From Lachnospiraceae bacterium (GTDB lineage Bacteria; Bacillota; Clostridia; Lachnospirales; Lachnospiraceae), in assembly GCA_910575005.1 (NCBI GenBank), contig CAJTCL010000009.1, positions 105,440 through 169,439 on the forward strand: a DNA stretch of 64,000 nt. The letters run 5' to 3'. Positions 9,265 through 21,343 of the stretch are shown here, piece by piece. The notes beneath the pieces were generated by a model. That model saw nothing but the letters and a program-made list of their open reading frames with translations. It made no database searches and was not told where the DNA came from. Every line of letters begins with the position of its first letter. The stretch's first letter is position 1. Made by a program: the position numbers and the translations under genes.

Positions 9265-10464
9265 TTATACCAAATCATATCTCTTTTTTATATACTTTGC
9301 ATATTTCGAGGTTACTAATTCCGGCGAAAGATTGGAAACTGTAGTAATTGAATCAATATATTCTTCATCTTCTTTTGACAAGTCAACTCTATATGATACT
9401 TTCCCTGAAGGTGATAAAAACAGAATATTGGAATCAAACAATTTATGATGATTTTGGCACATCCACAAGCCATTTTCGCCATCGGTTGCATATGCCAATT
9501 TTTCTTGATCTGATAATGTGGTTACTCGCTTAATATCCGCAACTGGCCAAATATGTGCGCCTTGTACAATTTCAGTAATCCCACAATTACATAGAACACA
9601 ATGCTTTTCACCTAATTTTTCTAATAAGTGTGCATGAAATCTAGGAGAACGTAAACTATTATTGTTTTCAAACTCTTGTTTTTCTAGTTCATCATCTATA
9701 TTTACAATTTTTATATTTCCCATAGAACGAATTACAGACAGGCTGGATGCAGGTAATTCTTTTAAATCTTTTTCATTATACTCATATAATGTTATATGAT
9801 CCTGAATACATGCTAATTTGCTTATCGCATAACAAATTAAACTCGTATCATATTTATTAGCGCCATAAGTCTTTCCAAATATTTCATATTCATGAGGCCC
9901 ATTTTTTATTATGTACGCTGCATTGTTACCTGAATTTTTATCTCCATTTTCTTTCCTAGCACGAACAATATCATCTATGGAAGAAAATGCTGTGATTTGT
10001 CCTGCAAGTATCGGTGGAATATTTATAAAATGAAAACCAGCTGTTTTCATCAATCTATACATAAATAAGTAATATGGCGTTGCATTATTTCCAGCACAGG
10101 GAAGAAAATAAAAATATATTTGTTTGTCTTGATGTGGATTTGAATAAAATCTATGAAAAGCAGTTGGAACACTTTGAATTCCAGAATTTCTTCCCTCACA
10201 TTTTTCATCTGAAAAACTAATATAAATGGCAGTATTCTGATACTGTAAGATCCCTAGTCTGCCTTGATTGTATGTAGCATTAAGAAACTCATCTTTATAA
10301 TCATTTTCTACAAACTGCACATCAAAATCATCTCTTCCAGTTACTTCTATACATATTTGCCTTATAATCTGATGTGTAATTAATGAATCAAAGTATATGC
10401 CCGTTTGAACCGATTTCTGCATATTTCGCTTCATAATAAATTTAGGTTTTTCTCTATAGATCAT
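9265..10464 (-). CDS. HNH endonuclease, probable restriction enzyme
   Basis: 399 residues. Seen: a C-terminal HNH nuclease domain with CVLCNCG and the matching CQNHH (likely zinc ligands), GAHIWPV with the catalytic histidine, and NGLWMCQNHHKLFD. The N-terminal 270 residues match no family I can name and would be expected to recognise DNA. Its ATG overlaps the methyltransferase stop by 11 bases, so the two are translated from one message. Inferred: the cleaving partner of the adenine methyltransferase in a type II (probably IIS-like) restriction system. Codon usage is strongly AT-biased compared with neighbours, which suggests transfer. Confidence 0.82.
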   Translation of the reverse strand: MIYREKPKFIMKRNMQKSVQTGIYFDSLITHQIIRQICIEVTGRDDFDVQFVENDYKDEFLNATYNQGRLGILQYQNTAIYISFSDEKCEGRNSGIQSVPTAFHRFYSNPHQDKQIYFYFLPCAGNNATPYYLFMYRLMKTAGFHFINIPPILAGQITAFSSIDDIVRARKENGDKNSGNNAAYIIKNGPHEYEIFGKTYGANKYDTSLICYAISKLACIQDHITLYEYNEKDLKELPASSLSVIRSMGNIKIVNIDDELEKQEFENNNSLRSPRFHAHLLEKLGEKHCVLCNCGITEIVQGAHIWPVADIKRVTTLSDQEKLAYATDGENGLWMCQNHHKLFDSNILFLSPSGKVSYRVDLSKEDEEYIDSITTVSNLSPELVTSKYAKYIKKRYDLV

Positions 10465-12319
10465 AATTTAATATCAATATCTCCTTTCTGGGCTTACCCG
10501 AAATTCCTATGATATCCCCTAATGGAATATAGCTATAATTATTTTTGCTTATCCATTCTTCTAGTGCTGTATTTGTAATCCCTTTATGCTCTAATACATA
10601 GGATAGCATACAAGGAACATTATATTGTGTCATCTCATCTATAAAATCAAACAATTCTTGTTCTAATTTATCATCCCATCCTTTAAAACCTCGTTTTCCG
10701 TCATTATAACTTCCTGTTGTAAGCTTATATGGTGGATCTAAATACAAAAATGTGTTTTCATCTATATTAATATGTTCACGAATATCAATATAATCTGTGC
10801 TAATAAATGAAATATTCTTCTTCTTAATCACTCTGCTAAAACTTATTAATTTTGCTAAAATACAATCATTAAACCAGCGTACACCTGCCGTATTATTAAA
10901 ACCATAATTGCTATTAAAACGTATTTGTTGTTGATAACTGTAGAGGATGATAGCAAATAACATCCGTATATCCTTTTTATTTTCTGGTAAAGAATTGTAA
11001 TATTCCCTAGTTGCCAGATATGTTTCTTTATTGCCTTTTTCCAATTTATTTTTCTCTATAAATTTTTTTACATATCTTATATAATCATATGTGTCATAAC
11101 TTCTGAAAGATTCAATTAAATCTTTTACGATAAAGTTTATATCACTATAGTATAAAATTTCTGATTCTGAATTAATCCCAACATTAAATCCTCCTCCAAA
11201 GAGATCTACAAATATATTAGTTTGCCTAATATTTTCCCTGATATATGGAATTATCTTGTATTTGCTTCCAATATAATTGAGCGGAGATTCATAAATAATA
11301 TCTTTTTCAGGCTTTTTTTCTATAAAAAAAAGATATTCATAGTGTGTTCTAGTATTGTTGGATTTCCAGTTTTCATATTTTTTATATGGTATCTTTATAC
11401 ATTCAAAAGTTTCTTCCTTACCATATCTTTTCATAATAGCTTCTATATACTCTTTACTCATATCTCCATCATTATTATAGCTTAGGAAAATATATTCGGC
11501 AGAAGTTTCTGCTAAAATCTTATCAAACAAAATATGTACTTTATATATTTTTGACCAATCAGAACGCATTTCACGTGTGCTTCTTGAGCCAGTAACTTTA
11601 CTTATCTGTTCTGGTTTATCATTTAATATCAATGTTTCTAACAAATGATATTGTGTACCATATTGATTTTGTGTATAAGGTGGATCAAGGTATAAAATAT
11701 CACAATTAATATCACCAATAATATTTTCAATCTTATCTGTATAAACATCTATTTGATAACCTGCCTCTACTCGATCAGATAAATCCAAAAATTTTATATT
11801 TTTTAAAGCACGTTCATCCCATTTTTTTAAAAATGCTCCATAGACACCGGCAGTATTAGAAACAAATGAAACAGATTCTATTAAACAAGCCAATAAATAT
11901 CTATATTCTTCCTCTGTAAGTTGATTTTCCTTGTACCAACTTTCAATTGTTTGTCTATAATAATCTACACGCCCTGCATTTTTCTCTGTTAAATACATTC
12001 TTGAGGAACCACCAGGAGAATATGTCTTGAAAAAAAATCCCTCAATCACTTCATCTGTTGAATTTAAAAACACAAATGGGTCAAATCCTAATTGTTCAAA
12101 TGTACAATTGGCAGCCACCATGCGGCCATAGGCATACGTAGTTGCACAATTTAGGTTATCATTAATCACTATATTACAAGTGTCTTTAAAGGCATTTGAC
12201 ACAGAACCTGTACCACAAAAAGCATCAAATATAATAGTCTCAGGTTGAATTTTGACTTTACTTAAGATTATTTCTTTTATTTTTGATGTAATAGACTCTT
12301 TGTTTCCTAAATATCTCAA
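10454..12319 (-). CDS. fused double-domain DNA adenine methyltransferase (D12 class)
   Basis: 621 residues holding two complete D12-class N6-adenine methyltransferase modules. Module 1: RYLGNKES at the N-terminus, FDAFCGTGS (SAM site), and LDPPYTQNQYG (catalytic DPPY). Module 2: NYIGSKYKI, VDLFGGGF and LDPPYKL. Known: fused twin modules, as in M.FokI (about 650 residues), methylate the two strands of an asymmetric site. Inferred: the cognate modification enzyme of the HNH nuclease. The start is a TTG with an AAAGGA site ten bases upstream, matching the conserved N-terminus. An 18-bp palindrome lies 20 bases upstream. No controller protein gene was seen. The gene is AT-rich relative to the atp operon beside it. 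Confidence 0.9.
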   Translation of the reverse strand: MRYLGNKESITSKIKEIILSKVKIQPETIIFDAFCGTGSVSNAFKDTCNIVINDNLNCATTYAYGRMVAANCTFEQLGFDPFVFLNSTDEVIEGFFFKTYSPGGSSRMYLTEKNAGRVDYYRQTIESWYKENQLTEEEYRYLLACLIESVSFVSNTAGVYGAFLKKWDERALKNIKFLDLSDRVEAGYQIDVYTDKIENIIGDINCDILYLDPPYTQNQYGTQYHLLETLILNDKPEQISKVTGSRSTREMRSDWSKIYKVHILFDKILAETSAEYIFLSYNNDGDMSKEYIEAIMKRYGKEETFECIKIPYKKYENWKSNNTRTHYEYLFFIEKKPEKDIIYESPLNYIGSKYKIIPYIRENIRQTNIFVDLFGGGFNVGINSESEILYYSDINFIVKDLIESFRSYDTYDYIRYVKKFIEKNKLEKGNKETYLATREYYNSLPENKKDIRMLFAIILYSYQQQIRFNSNYGFNNTAGVRWFNDCILAKLISFSRVIKKKNISFISTDYIDIREHINIDENTFLYLDPPYKLTTGSYNDGKRGFKGWDDKLEQELFDFIDEMTQYNVPCMLSYVLEHKGITNTALEEWISKNNYSYIPLGDIIGISGKPRKEILILNYDL

Positions 12320-12338
12320 ATTAAAAAATCCTTTCTAT

Positions 12339-12356
12339 ATGTTCTTATAAGAACAT
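12339..12356. promoter_or_regulatory. 18-bp perfect palindrome upstream of the R-M operon
   Basis: ATGTTCTTATAAGAACAT is a perfect dyad lying 20 bases upstream of the methyltransferase start, just before its ribosome-binding site. It contains TATAAG, which could be a -10 element, so a protein bound here would block transcription or early elongation. It is a candidate operator for autoregulation of the methyltransferase. A close relative lies upstream of the PARG gene at 58364-58376. Confidence 0.5.
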
Positions 12357-12388
12357 CACCTTTAAGGAAATGTATCATTAGCTTTGAC

Positions 12389-12406
12389 CTAATAACACAT
12401 TATTAG
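12389..12406. promoter_or_regulatory. second palindrome upstream of the R-M operon
   Basis: CTAATAACACATTATTAG has perfect 7-bp arms around CACA, about 70 bases upstream of the methyltransferase start. It may be a second operator or a small hairpin. The surrounding 12320-12480 stretch is otherwise AT-rich with no gene seen. Confidence 0.35.
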
Positions 12407-12484
12407 TATTCGGTTAGATTATATATGAAAATTCAGATGAAAGCAAATAAAATAAATTTCCATTCGCACAAACGCGCATAATAT

Positions 12485-12517
12485 TAAAAAAGACGCCTGT
12501 ATCTGACTACAGGCGCC
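12485..12517 (-). terminator. rho-independent terminator of the atp operon
   Basis: On the minus strand an 8-bp stem (CGCCTGTA with TACAGGCG; arms 12494-12501 and 12508-12515) and a six-base loop are followed by six T residues (top-strand A run 12486-12491). It lies about 35 bases after the atpC stop and closes the leftward ATP synthase transcript. Confidence 0.9.
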
Positions 12518-12550
12518 TTTCACTGATTGAATTTTTGTTCAATTAATCTT

Positions 12551-12949
12551 TTATTGTTTCATGCCTAAACGAACCAAAGCCTTTTTCAATGCAATCTCTG
12601 CGCGCGCCACATCAATTTCTGCGCTGTGGTTATGCAGCCGTTCTTCTGCGCGTGCTTTTGCGGCCTCGGCACGTCCTATGTCAATCTCATCTGGCCACTC
12701 TGCAATCTCCGCGAGAAATGTCACCTTATCCCCAAGAATCTGCACAAATCCAGCATGGATTGCCGCATCCTTTTTACCATTCTCTTCTGTAATGGTGACA
12801 ATTCCGGGCGCTAATACGGTAGTCAGAGGAATGTGATGCTTGTAGACACCCATCTCTCCATCCACGGAAGTAAACTCCACCATAGAAGCCTCTCCCTCAT
12901 AAAACACCCGATCAGGGGTAATAATCTGCAACTGAAAATTTTCTGCCAT
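12551..12949 (-). CDS. atpC: F-type ATP synthase epsilon subunit
   Basis: 132 residues, usual length. Seen: the N-terminal beta-barrel with QIITPDRVFYEGEASMVEF and GDKVTFLAEIAEWPDEID, followed by a two-helix C-terminal domain rich in A, E and R. Known: epsilon couples the gamma rotor to the c-ring, and its C-terminal helices can inhibit ATP hydrolysis. It is the last gene of the atp operon, 11 bases after atpD, and is followed by the terminator. Confidence 0.97.
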   Translation of the reverse strand: MAENFQLQIITPDRVFYEGEASMVEFTSVDGEMGVYKHHIPLTTVLAPGIVTITEENGKKDAAIHAGFVQILGDKVTFLAEIAEWPDEIDIGRAEAAKARAEERLHNHSAEIDVARAEIALKKALVRLGMKQ

Positions 12950-12960
12950 ATGCGTACCCC

Positions 12961-14666
<1,706 letters not shown>

Positions 14667-14679
<13 letters not shown>

Positions 14680-15524
14680 TCGGCGCCGGCAATAATCTCC
14701 GTCAGCTCCTGCGTAATGGAGCCCTGGCGCGCTCTATTATATTTCAAAGTCAAATCACTGATCATTTCATCCGCGTTGCTTGTCGCAGAATCCATCGCCT
14801 GCATCCTGGCACCATTCTCACTGGCAACTGCTTCCACCAATGCTCCATAGAAGAGACTGGTCAAATATTTGGGGATGATCAGATTCAATGCTTCTTCCTC
14901 ATTCGGTTCATAATTCATCAGCACATTGCTGTCCGCCTCATTCAGCTCTGCCTCATCAAATTCTACTGGTAGCAGCTTCATCAGCGTAGGCTCATGGCTT
15001 ACCGTGTTCTTAAAGTGCGTATAGGCAAGATAGATTTCCCCGATCTCTCCTCTGCCAAACGCTCCTAAGACCTCCTTACAGATCGCAGAAGCATCCTCGT
15101 AAGTGGGACCCTCGATCACATCCGAATAATCCGCCTTAATCTCATATCCCTTGCGCACCAAAAGCTCTTTTGCCTTGCGCCCGATCATATAAATCTGGAT
15201 ATCCTCTTTGGCGATACCGCTGCCTGTGACAAGTTTCACTACATTGGCATTGTAACCTCCGGCAAGTCCTCGGTTGGAAGCAATTGTTATAATTGCCTTC
15301 TTCTGCGAATTACCTGCCTTTAGATAAGGATGATTCAAATTGCCGCTCCTGGCAAGCATGGAGGTAACAGTCTGATACATATAATTAAAATATGGATTGG
15401 ACTGTTCCGCACGGTTGCGCGCCTTCTGCAACTTAACAGTAGAAACAAGCTTCATGGCTTTTGTGATTTGCTGCGTACTTTGTATGCTGCCTTTTCTTCT
15501 TTTAATGTCCCTCATGGACGCCAT
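14667..15524 (-). CDS. atpG: F-type ATP synthase gamma subunit
   Basis: 285 residues. Seen: the N-terminal helix MRDIKRRKGSIQSTQQITKAM and the C-terminal helix ending LTLKYNRARQGSITQELTEI, which form the coiled-coil rotor shaft, with a Rossmann-like middle region (ITIASNRGLAGGYN). Known: gamma turns inside the alpha3-beta3 hexamer and links to the c-ring. The stop codon lies inside a nested inverted repeat, the first element of the palindromic gap before atpD. It is 24 bases after atpA. Confidence 0.98.
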
Positions 15525-15548
15525 AATGATTCACCACCTAACTGATTT

Positions 15549-17604
<2,056 letters not shown>

Positions 17605-17617
<13 letters not shown>

Positions 17618-18120
17618 GTACTCTCACCTAATTCCTTTAATGTTTCTTCCACCAATGTATCCTGAACGGATGTATTGATAGCGGCTGCAACTACCTTGCC
17701 TGCCATCATGGAGGCAATGGTAATCATTTCCTGCTTTGCCTCGTCCATTACGCGCTTCTTCTCCAACAGAGCCTCCTCGTTGGCACGCTTGATGATACGG
17801 GCAGCCTCTTCCTTCGCCTCATCCACAATTCTCGCTTCATTTTTTAAAGCTTTTTGGCGGGCCTCACTTAAGATTTCCTCAGCTTCCTTTTCAATACCCT
17901 TAAGCTTCTGATCATATTCTTTTTTTACTGCTGAAGCTTCTTCTCTGTCCTTACGCGCTGTATCAATATCATTTTTGATACGCTCCTGCCTGTCTTTGAG
18001 CATCTTCTTTGCTGGATTAAACAACAGATAAGACATTAACGCAAACAGAAACAAAATAGCGCACGCAGCAATGATGGTATCTTGTATCAACTGGGGATTT
18101 AAGCCAAATAACTGTTCCAA
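17605..18120 (-). CDS. atpF: F-type ATP synthase b subunit, TTG start
   Basis: 171 residues. The initiation codon is TTG (giving MEQLFGLNPQL), eight bases after GGAGG; no ATG fits. Seen: one N-terminal membrane helix (about residues 13-33), then a long charged coiled coil (KDREEASAVKKEYDQKLK and onwards). Known: a dimer of b forms the peripheral stalk that holds F1 static against the a subunit. The stop overlaps the atpH start. Confidence 0.95.
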
Positions 18121-18211
18121 GGCCGGGCCTCCTTTCCTATTTCTTGCGCTGCTTTTTCGCGCATAAAGGTATACCCACAGGGATTCCTATAGGTTGTTTG
18201 TGTCCTTCGCC

Positions 18212-18511
<300 letters not shown>

Positions 18512-18517
18512 TTAATT

Positions 18518-18541
18518 CCCATTGAAACGTCAATGACGTTG
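18518..18541 (-). other. overlapping small hairpins in the atpB-atpE gap
   Basis: CATTGA-AACG-TCAATG (18520-18535) and AACGTCA-A-TGACGTT (18526-18540) are overlapping, mutually exclusive inverted repeats in the 160-base gap upstream of atpE. They may stabilise or process the message ahead of the c-subunit, which must be made in large excess. There is no T tract, so termination is unlikely. Confidence 0.3.
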
Positions 18542-18629
18542 CTCTCAGTCTAAGATCAAACTCCCACTGAGACGTTTTTATACACCCGCCATTCAAAAGA
18601 GGGAGTCTTCTCAGACAAGATAAAAAATT

Positions 18630-19364
18630 TTAATCCTCTTCACCGATTGCATTGCTGATATATGTCATAGTCAACATACAGAACACATAGGTCTGGATGC
18701 ATCCAGAAAAGATATCAAAATATGCATGCAGCGCGCCTGGCCAAAAATACGCAACTTTAGACAACAGCGCATAAATCAAAGCCATAATAATGGTTCCTGA
18801 CAAGATATTTGCAAAAAGACGCAGTGACAAGGAAATCGGCACTGCAAACTCACTGATCAAGTTGATGGGAAACCAAATAGGCAGCCACGGCGGTAATGGG
18901 GAACACATATCTGTCCAGATTTCTTTGGGTGTCTGATATTTAAACTGATTAAAATGAATCAAAATAAAGCTCAACAATGCCAGCGGCAGTGTCACCCCAT
19001 AATCTGCTGTTGGCGGACGTAATCCGAACAAGCCAGAAATATTAGAAATCAAGATAAAAATAAATATTGTTCCAATATAATTGACAAATTTATCACCACT
19101 CTTGCCCATTACGCCATGCACCATTTTATCCAACATTTCTACAATCAGCTCTACTACATTTTGAAAGCCACTGGGAACCTCAGACGCATGTTTCATGGCT
19201 CGATTCGCCGCAATAGAAAATCCTATCAATACTAACATCACAATCAGCAGACACACATGCGTGGTAGTAATCCAAAAGGTATGCCCAAACAATTCATAGG
19301 AAAACAGTCCATGCACCATGATATCAATATCCGAACTGGAAGACAGCAAAATCACATCCTGCAC
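18630..19364 (-). CDS. atpB: F-type ATP synthase a subunit, GTG start
   Basis: 244 residues. The initiator is GTG, preceded by AGGAGGTGAGAAA. Seen: five to six membrane helices, the essential arginine in SLRLFANILSG, and the final helix region YVFCMLTMTYISNAIGEED. Known: a forms the two ion half-channels next to the c-ring; the arginine displaces the ion from the c-subunit carboxylate. The second half of the family pattern is intact. It follows atpI by 55 bases. Confidence 0.97.
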   Translation of the reverse strand: MQDVILLSSSSDIDIMVHGLFSYELFGHTFWITTTHVCLLIVMLVLIGFSIAANRAMKHASEVPSGFQNVVELIVEMLDKMVHGVMGKSGDKFVNYIGTIFIFILISNISGLFGLRPPTADYGVTLPLALLSFILIHFNQFKYQTPKEIWTDMCSPLPPWLPIWFPINLISEFAVPISLSLRLFANILSGTIIMALIYALLSKVAYFWPGALHAYFDIFSGCIQTYVFCMLTMTYISNAIGEED

Positions 19365-19419
19365 TTTCTCACCTCCTTACTGTATCATTTTTTATCACTG
19401 TGGATCACAAGTGATATTT

Positions 19420-19857
19420 TCATACTTTGTTTGTAGGCTTATCACCTCTTTTTATGATTCTTTTCTGCATCTGCAGAATAAATTTATGAAGAAAAGGCTG
19501 TAAATAAGCAGATGCCTTAAGCCCCATCAACCCCAAAAACATGACAAGCGGATTGCCAATCTCAAAATACCAAGCACCGACAAAAACGCCAACAACCACC
19601 AGATACCGCAAAACGGACCAAAGTCCAGTCCTCACCGCTGTACCTCTGGAAGCCATTACATCAACTGCATCTAAAATCACAACAGCCATATTGATGGCCA
19701 TTCCTATCGCCAGCACAATTCCAATCCATAACCCTATCGTATATTGCAGCTTATCAGACATAAACCAGACGCCGCCAAACTGCAGTACCATTCCATATAA
19801 TACAATCCCTGCCAGAAGCTCAGGCAGTGCTGCATTAATCCTTCTTAGCATGGCCAT
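19420..19857 (-). CDS. atpI: ATP synthase subunit I (AtpI-like)
   Basis: About 143-145 residues. The frame is open to 19977, but the only ribosome-binding site (AGGAAAGGA) precedes the ATG pair at 19857/19851, and this start overlaps the atpZ end by about 20 bases. Seen: four membrane helices and a basic C-terminal tail (KFILQMQKRIIKRGDK). Known: AtpI-type proteins assist c-ring assembly or Mg2+ uptake for the synthase. The position directly before atpB supports the call; sequence conservation of this family is low. Confidence 0.8.
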   Translation of the reverse strand: MAMLRRINAALPELLAGIVLYGMVLQFGGVWFMSDKLQYTIGLWIGIVLAIGMAINMAVVILDAVDVMASRGTAVRTGLWSVLRYLVVVGVFVGAWYFEIGNPLVMFLGLMGLKASAYLQPFLHKFILQMQKRIIKRGDKPTNKV

Positions 19858-20131
19858 CGTTCCTTTCCTGATCCTTGTACTGATCTCTACGCACAATGGG
19901 ACTTCTTGAAGATGTAGAATCTGCCGTGTAAATCCGCTTTGCCATAATAAAAACATTGCGAAATCCTGCCAAAGCACCTATCAAAAACAGGGGAATAGTA
20001 ATCCATTCAACAGAAAATCTTCTGCCAATATAGACACCCGCAATTGTACACAAAAAAATAGGCACCAACATGTTAATCCCAAACTGCGTAATCAATACCA
20101 GAGAACGGTATACGCTCTTGTCATATTTCAC
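19835..20131 (-). CDS. atpZ: AtpZ/AtpI family protein, first gene of the atp operon
   Basis: 98 residues from the GTG at 20131 (VKYDKSVYRSLVLITQFG). The frame extends to an ATG at 20191, but that ATG directly touches the -10 box of the operon promoter, whereas the GTG lies eight bases after GGGAGG and begins where family members begin. Seen: two membrane helices and a charged tail. Known: AtpZ/AtpI proteins lead clostridial atp operons and form a small membrane complex linked to Mg2+/Ca2+ transport and synthase assembly. Confidence 0.85.
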   Translation of the reverse strand: MKYDKSVYRSLVLITQFGINMLVPIFLCTIAGVYIGRRFSVEWITIPLFLIGALAGFRNVFIMAKRIYTADSTSSRSPIVRRDQYKDQERNDGHAKKD

Positions 20132-20191
20132 ATGCGGCACCTCCCAAATATTGTTTCCTCTGAAACCAAAGTATGATTCCCATCTGGACAT

Positions 20192-20220
20192 ATTATATCT
20201 ATTTTTTGCACAAATGTCTA
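20192..20220 (-). promoter_or_regulatory. sigma-A promoter of the atp operon
   Basis: On the minus strand TAGACA (-35, 20215-20220) and TATAAT (-10, 20192-20197) are separated by exactly 17 bases. Transcription would start near 20185, giving a leader of roughly 55 bases before the GTG of atpZ. Confidence 0.8.
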
Positions 20221-20265
20221 TTCATTCCTTAACTTTTTTAAATTTCTTAATATTTTATGAAACTC

Positions 20266-20294
20266 TTGTTCATTTTTTCTTCTTTTTGTATACT
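20266..20294 (+). promoter_or_regulatory. sigma-A promoter of the polysaccharide deacetylase gene
   Basis: TTGTTC (-35) and TATACT (-10) are 17 bases apart, 45 bases upstream of the deacetylase ATG. Together with the atp promoter it forms a compact divergent promoter region. Confidence 0.7.
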
Positions 20295-20338
20295 AATAGG
20301 CGAAACAGAACAATTGAACTACAAGGAGTGATCTACTT

Positions 20339-21337
20339 ATGAAAAAACTACCATTTATCGCAACTCTAGTCTGTGCTTTAGCGCTGCTTTGCTGCTGCGG
20401 ATTTCTGGGCTTTCAATGTCAGACTCTGGACAAAAATTGTCAAACACTACAGACACAAGCTTCCCAGTTAAAAAAAGATAATTCTGCACTGAACACAAAG
20501 CTTACAGACAGCACAACAAAACTGGAAGAAACAGAAACCTATCTAGAAGGACAAAAACAATATATTTCTGAATTGTCTGAACAGATTACTGCTATCACAC
20601 AAAATAATGCTTCCCAAAGCACTGACTCTGAAAAAGAGGATCCATATGTCACAGATGAAGACGGTTCTAACACAGATCCCTATCCAACTCTCTATGCTGC
20701 TGACGCAGAACCTGAAAATGCCACTGGGGAAAAAATCGCCTATCTTACCTTTGATGACGGTCCCTCCAAGCTGACCTCTCAAGTTTTGGATCTGCTAGAT
20801 CAATACAATGCCAAAGCAACCTTTTTCGTTGTATGTAAAAACAATGAAGCTTATGCGGAATATCTATCACAAATTGTGGAACGGGGACATACGCTTGCAC
20901 TTCACTCTTACAGCCACGACTATCATCAAATTTATGCCTCGAAAGACGCCTTCCTGGAAGATTATCAGAAAGTCTATGACTGGGTGGTAGAACAAACCGG
21001 ATACACCCCCTCTCTCTTCCGCTTCCCTGGGGGCAGCAACAGTCCCTCCTCCTATGTGGCAAAAGAGATCATTGAGGAAATGGAACAACGTGGCTTTACA
21101 TATTTTGACTGGAATGTCAGCTCTGGTGATGGCAGCAGTCTTACTACCACAGAAAACATTATTGACAATATATGTGACACGATTGGAAATATACCAACAC
21201 CTGTGGTACTGATGCACGACGGCAGCGGCCGGAATGCTACGCTGGCCGCCCTGCCTACCGTACTGAAAAATCTGTCAGAAGCCGGATATGAGTTCCGTTC
21301 CCTGGATAAAACCGTGCCGCCTGTAAAATATCGTTAA
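20339..21337 (+). CDS. secreted or membrane-anchored polysaccharide deacetylase (CE4)
   Basis: 332 residues. Seen: an N-terminal hydrophobic helix with a run of cysteines (ALLCCCGF; an uncleaved anchor or a lipobox-like site), a coiled-coil spacer (about residues 28-90), an acidic linker, then a NodB domain: TFDDGPS (D139, D140), HSYSH (H189, H193, metal ligands), RFPGGS, DWNVSSGD and LMHD. Known: CE4 enzymes remove N-acetyl groups from peptidoglycan GlcNAc or MurNAc, often giving lysozyme resistance. The start has an AAGGAG site. It converges on the hybrid kinase gene, whose stop is seven bases away. Confidence 0.92.
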   Translation: MKKLPFIATLVCALALLCCCGFLGFQCQTLDKNCQTLQTQASQLKKDNSALNTKLTDSTTKLEETETYLEGQKQYISELSEQITAITQNNASQSTDSEKEDPYVTDEDGSNTDPYPTLYAADAEPENATGEKIAYLTFDDGPSKLTSQVLDLLDQYNAKATFFVVCKNNEAYAEYLSQIVERGHTLALHSYSHDYHQIYASKDAFLEDYQKVYDWVVEQTGYTPSLFRFPGGSNSPSSYVAKEIIEEMEQRGFTYFDWNVSSGDGSSLTTTENIIDNICDTIGNIPTPVVLMHDGSGRNATLAALPTVLKNLSEAGYEFRSLDKTVPPVKYR

Positions 21338-21343
21338 AACAAA

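Noticed and set aside
9265..12319. R-M pair as part of a prophage or integrative element
   Set aside because: No integrase, att-like direct repeats, tRNA or structural genes were seen near it; only base composition suggests transfer.
12339..12356. LexA (SOS) box
   Set aside because: The Firmicutes box is GAAC-N4-GTTC; here the half-sites are in the opposite order (GTTC-N6-GAAC).
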